A model generated the notes under the pieces. That model was not told the origin of the DNA and did no database searches. It saw nothing but the letters and a program-made list of their open reading frames with translations. Below, one piece after another: positions 34,383 through 36,390 of a DNA stretch of 36,390 bases. Where the stretch lies: assembly GCA_029204225.1 (NCBI GenBank), contig MU835782.1:1-36390 (forward strand). Direction: 5' to 3'. The stretch comes from Diphasiastrum complanatum. Its lineage: Eukaryota > Streptophyta > Lycopodiopsida > Lycopodiales > Lycopodiaceae. Made by a program: the position numbers and the translations under genes. Within the stretch, counting starts at the first letter, position 1. The number at the start of each line of letters is the position of its first letter.

Positions 34383-35036
34383 GTCATTCTCCCCAACACT
34401 GTTCATCATCTTTGAATGCTAAAATTTAATTTTAATTCAAAAATTTTCCTACTTTGGTATTCCATTGTGGGATTTTTAATTATGTACCAAACCACAATTC
34501 AAAATGCTAAACATTCAACTAGTGGCATAAAAAAGGTAGCACACCATGTGCTATCTTTGTGTTGAATCATGACAAGCAAAACACTCACAAAATTTGCAAA
34601 AAATTTACTCACAAAATGCCAAGGCCCTCTCAATAAATAGGCTCTAATCTTTCCAAATTGTATATTCTTGTCGCCATCCTAAATAAGTTTAACAAATAAA
34701 CACGATGACATTTGTTTTGGGACTTTGACCTGAAAAAGAGTAATCTTTTTTGGTGTTTTTTAATGGTTTTAGTTTTAGGTCAAAATTATGGATATTTTAA
34801 TAAATCTCTAAATTTTGTTTTTAAAAAAAGCCAAAAAATGCATATTCTAAATAAAGAACTACAAGTTTTTTGTTGCAAACTTCATAAAACCATCATAATT
34901 ACAAATGAAATAATAATTCAAGAGAACAAATGATTTTTGAATTTCAAAATCCCATTGAAATACAGAATAACTCAAATTATATTTGCACATTCTTTTTTTC
35001 AAAGTACATTTTCTAAGGAATTTTCACTGATGCCTC
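34383..35036. other. AT-rich region without recognisable gene
   Basis: Strongly AT-rich. One 73-codon plus-strand ORF (34712-34933) of biased Lys/Phe/Asn composition looks spurious. Confidence 0.4.
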
Positions 35037-35315
35037 TCAATTCAGAACTTGACATATTCTCAACACTCTCGTTTTCAGCTGATGAAGTGGAAGACCCGTC
35101 TTAGAGTCAACTGGCATGTCTTCCTTAGAATCCGCGTCTAATGTTGACAAAAAACCTTGTAAATCAGCTTTTCTCTGTTGATGACGAGTGGAGGATGATG
35201 GTTTTTCAAGTAATCCAAGTCGTTCTTTCAATATAGATATTGTTGACTTTCGTAGATGATTGGTCATTGTTAATTCAAAATGAAATGCCAAAACATCTAC
35301 ATCCTGTAGATTCAA
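35037..35315 (-). other. Open stretch following the 35.3-36.0 kb ORF
   Basis: A 92-codon minus-strand frame immediately downstream of the stop of the next feature. It is hydrophilic, with Ser-, Asp- and Lys-rich parts. It could be a further exon or the frameshifted continuation of that gene. No family recognised. Confidence 0.25.
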
Positions 35316-35326
35316 ATCGTCGACTC

Positions 35327-35992
35327 TTAACTCAAATAGGGAACATTTTTTGTTTTTGCAAACTCTTTGTACATAAAAAATATTTCTAATTTTGTAAAAT
35401 TATCCGACAAGTGAAAATATAAGGGATTAGGCAATTTTCCTCCGTGCACATCTATGAAATGCTTTAGCCAAGCAGTTGCATCTGGAGAAATAGTTCGACC
35501 CTGTAAGGATCCCCGTAATGTTGGGTCTTTCTGAAGTTGTGCATGCATTCGTTGAAGCCGTGAGTTTCCGATTGCATGAACTGCTTTGTAAGCTTTGCGA
35601 CAAACCTGCAAAGCATTTAAAAAATACGAAAATGAGTTTTTGTCCGGCCTCATTGTTGCACACAAATAGTAATTTCTCTCATCCTTACTTCATAAAAAGA
35701 AGTTTGATCTTAATTCTTCAATTTCTCTGATACTCAGCTTTTGCAAACAATAGGATGAGCAGCAAATAATATTCCGTACCTTCTGAATCTCAAATTTTGT
35801 AATCAACTGTTTTTGACAATTCGTTAAATCAGGTGAGGATCTCAAGTCACTCTTGTATTTTTCTTTTTGTTTAGAGTTTGATCTATAAATTGAACCTATG
35901 ACACTAGTAGGTGCTTGAATTGGTTGAGAAGGTGTTGAAATGAGCATTGACAACATATACTGTATCCAAATATTGGTCATTAGAGGATACAA
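35327..35992 (-). pseudogene. Possible transposon-associated protein with Cys motif, one in-frame stop
   Basis: One minus-strand frame interrupted only by TGA at 35690-35692. Before the stop: an Ile/Lys-rich part, then CCSSYCLQKLSIREIEELRSNFF. After it: a Tyr-rich link, then VCRKAYKAVHAIGNSRLQRM, and later WLKHFIDVHGGKLPNP...FHLSDNFTKLEIFFMYKEF. The layout 'C..xxC-L-x-K-L-S-x-x-E-I-x-x-L-R', then 'V-C-R-x-A-x-x-x-x-x-x-I-G-x-x-R-L-x-R', then 'a helix with H-G-x-x-P and h-L' recalls an uncharacterised, multicopy, transposon-linked protein family of animals and some early-diverging plants. This is from memory of the pattern, not a search. A TTTGCAG before GTTTGTCGC might be a splice acceptor, so the stop could lie in an intron. 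Confidence 0.4.
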
Positions 35993-36261
35993 ACATCTAT
36001 TAAAATGCAGCTCTTACGTTAGCATTCAACGATAGAATCATACATTGAAGCTCTTTCCTGGAGTGTGCGATTGCAACAAGACTCCAAGAAGCCCTGACTA
36101 ACCCCGTGTATTAACATGCATTGGAAGATCACCAGTGCATCAATTGTGGATAGCCATGGTATGAGGTGCTAGTAAGTAAAATTTTCATAAAGGTGGAATT
36201 TTATTCTAGTTAAGTTTACAATGTTATTCCATAATCTGATGATAACCCTTCAGGAAGCTAC

Positions 36262-36390
36262 CTAATTCTCAAAACAGCCAGCACATCTGTGTTTGTCGAG
36301 TTCTTGTCGGAGATTGCTTCGAATAATGCCACCATCAAGAAAAACTGCACCGCCATGGAATCTTTTGTAGCCATCTTTGGCAAGGTACAT
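36262..36390 (-). other. Open stretch running off the window edge
   Basis: A minus-strand frame from the edge to TAG at 36262-36264 (at least 42 codons, with ...HRCAGCFEN near its end). It lies upstream of and on the same strand as the 35.3-36.0 kb ORF and could be an earlier exon; TAGGTAGC at its end offers a GT donor. Unrecognised. Confidence 0.2.

Overview
This window is nuclear DNA of a land plant. It contains one intact spliced gene in a field of LTR-retrotransposon debris. Three things point to a plant: an ORM/ORMDL gene with plant-type sequence and long introns, initiator-Met-tRNA-type primer binding sites next to Copia-like LTRs, and a Ty3/gypsy element whose polymerase looks like the plant-specific Ogre/Tat/Athila (OTA) group. 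I cannot name the species. The divergent ORMDL residues and the protein family near 35.3-36.0 kb would suit a non-angiosperm such as a fern, but that is only a guess.

Layout. 1-1360: 5' end of a minus-strand Ty1/copia element (gag fragment, PBS, LTR). 1361-4797: unrecognised sequence, ending in the leader of a second minus-strand Copia element whose PBS and 451-bp LTR lie at 4798-5260. 5261-7250: plus-strand Ty3/gypsy relic (zinc knuckle, protease, RT with its active-site block deleted, RNase H). 7417-7909: short unknown ORF behind a TATA-like box.

7912-21712: the main feature, a 13.8-kb minus-strand Ty3/gypsy element with 2.2-2.3-kb LTRs that differ by only about 2-3% by eye. From 5' to 3' on its own strand it has: right LTR; a gag remnant with four zinc-knuckle motifs but no capsid domain; pol without a recognisable protease (RT, RNase H, integrase); a first 25-bp minisatellite; a second related minisatellite; a decayed sense-strand additional ORF of about 3.5 kb (aORF); left LTR. 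Stops, frameshifts and two changed integrase catalytic residues make it defective.

21713-23400: AT-rich flank with a 114-bp foldback and purine-rich repeats. 23400-27479: ORMDL gene (three coding exons, 181 residues), a regulator of serine palmitoyltransferase, with a duplicated 5' leader. 27480-36390: mostly non-coding, AT-rich, with small duplications, a heavily decayed minus-strand Ty3 RT near 33.0-33.2 kb, a PBS-like site at 34368, and a minus-strand ORF with a Cys/His pattern at 35.3-36.0 kb interrupted by a single stop.

Only the ORMDL gene is a convincing functional host gene. The rest is best read as layered, decaying retroelements. The least ordinary parts are the 3' aORF with its frame-neutral minisatellites, the four-knuckle gag remnant, the duplicated ORMDL leader, and the 35-36 kb ORF.
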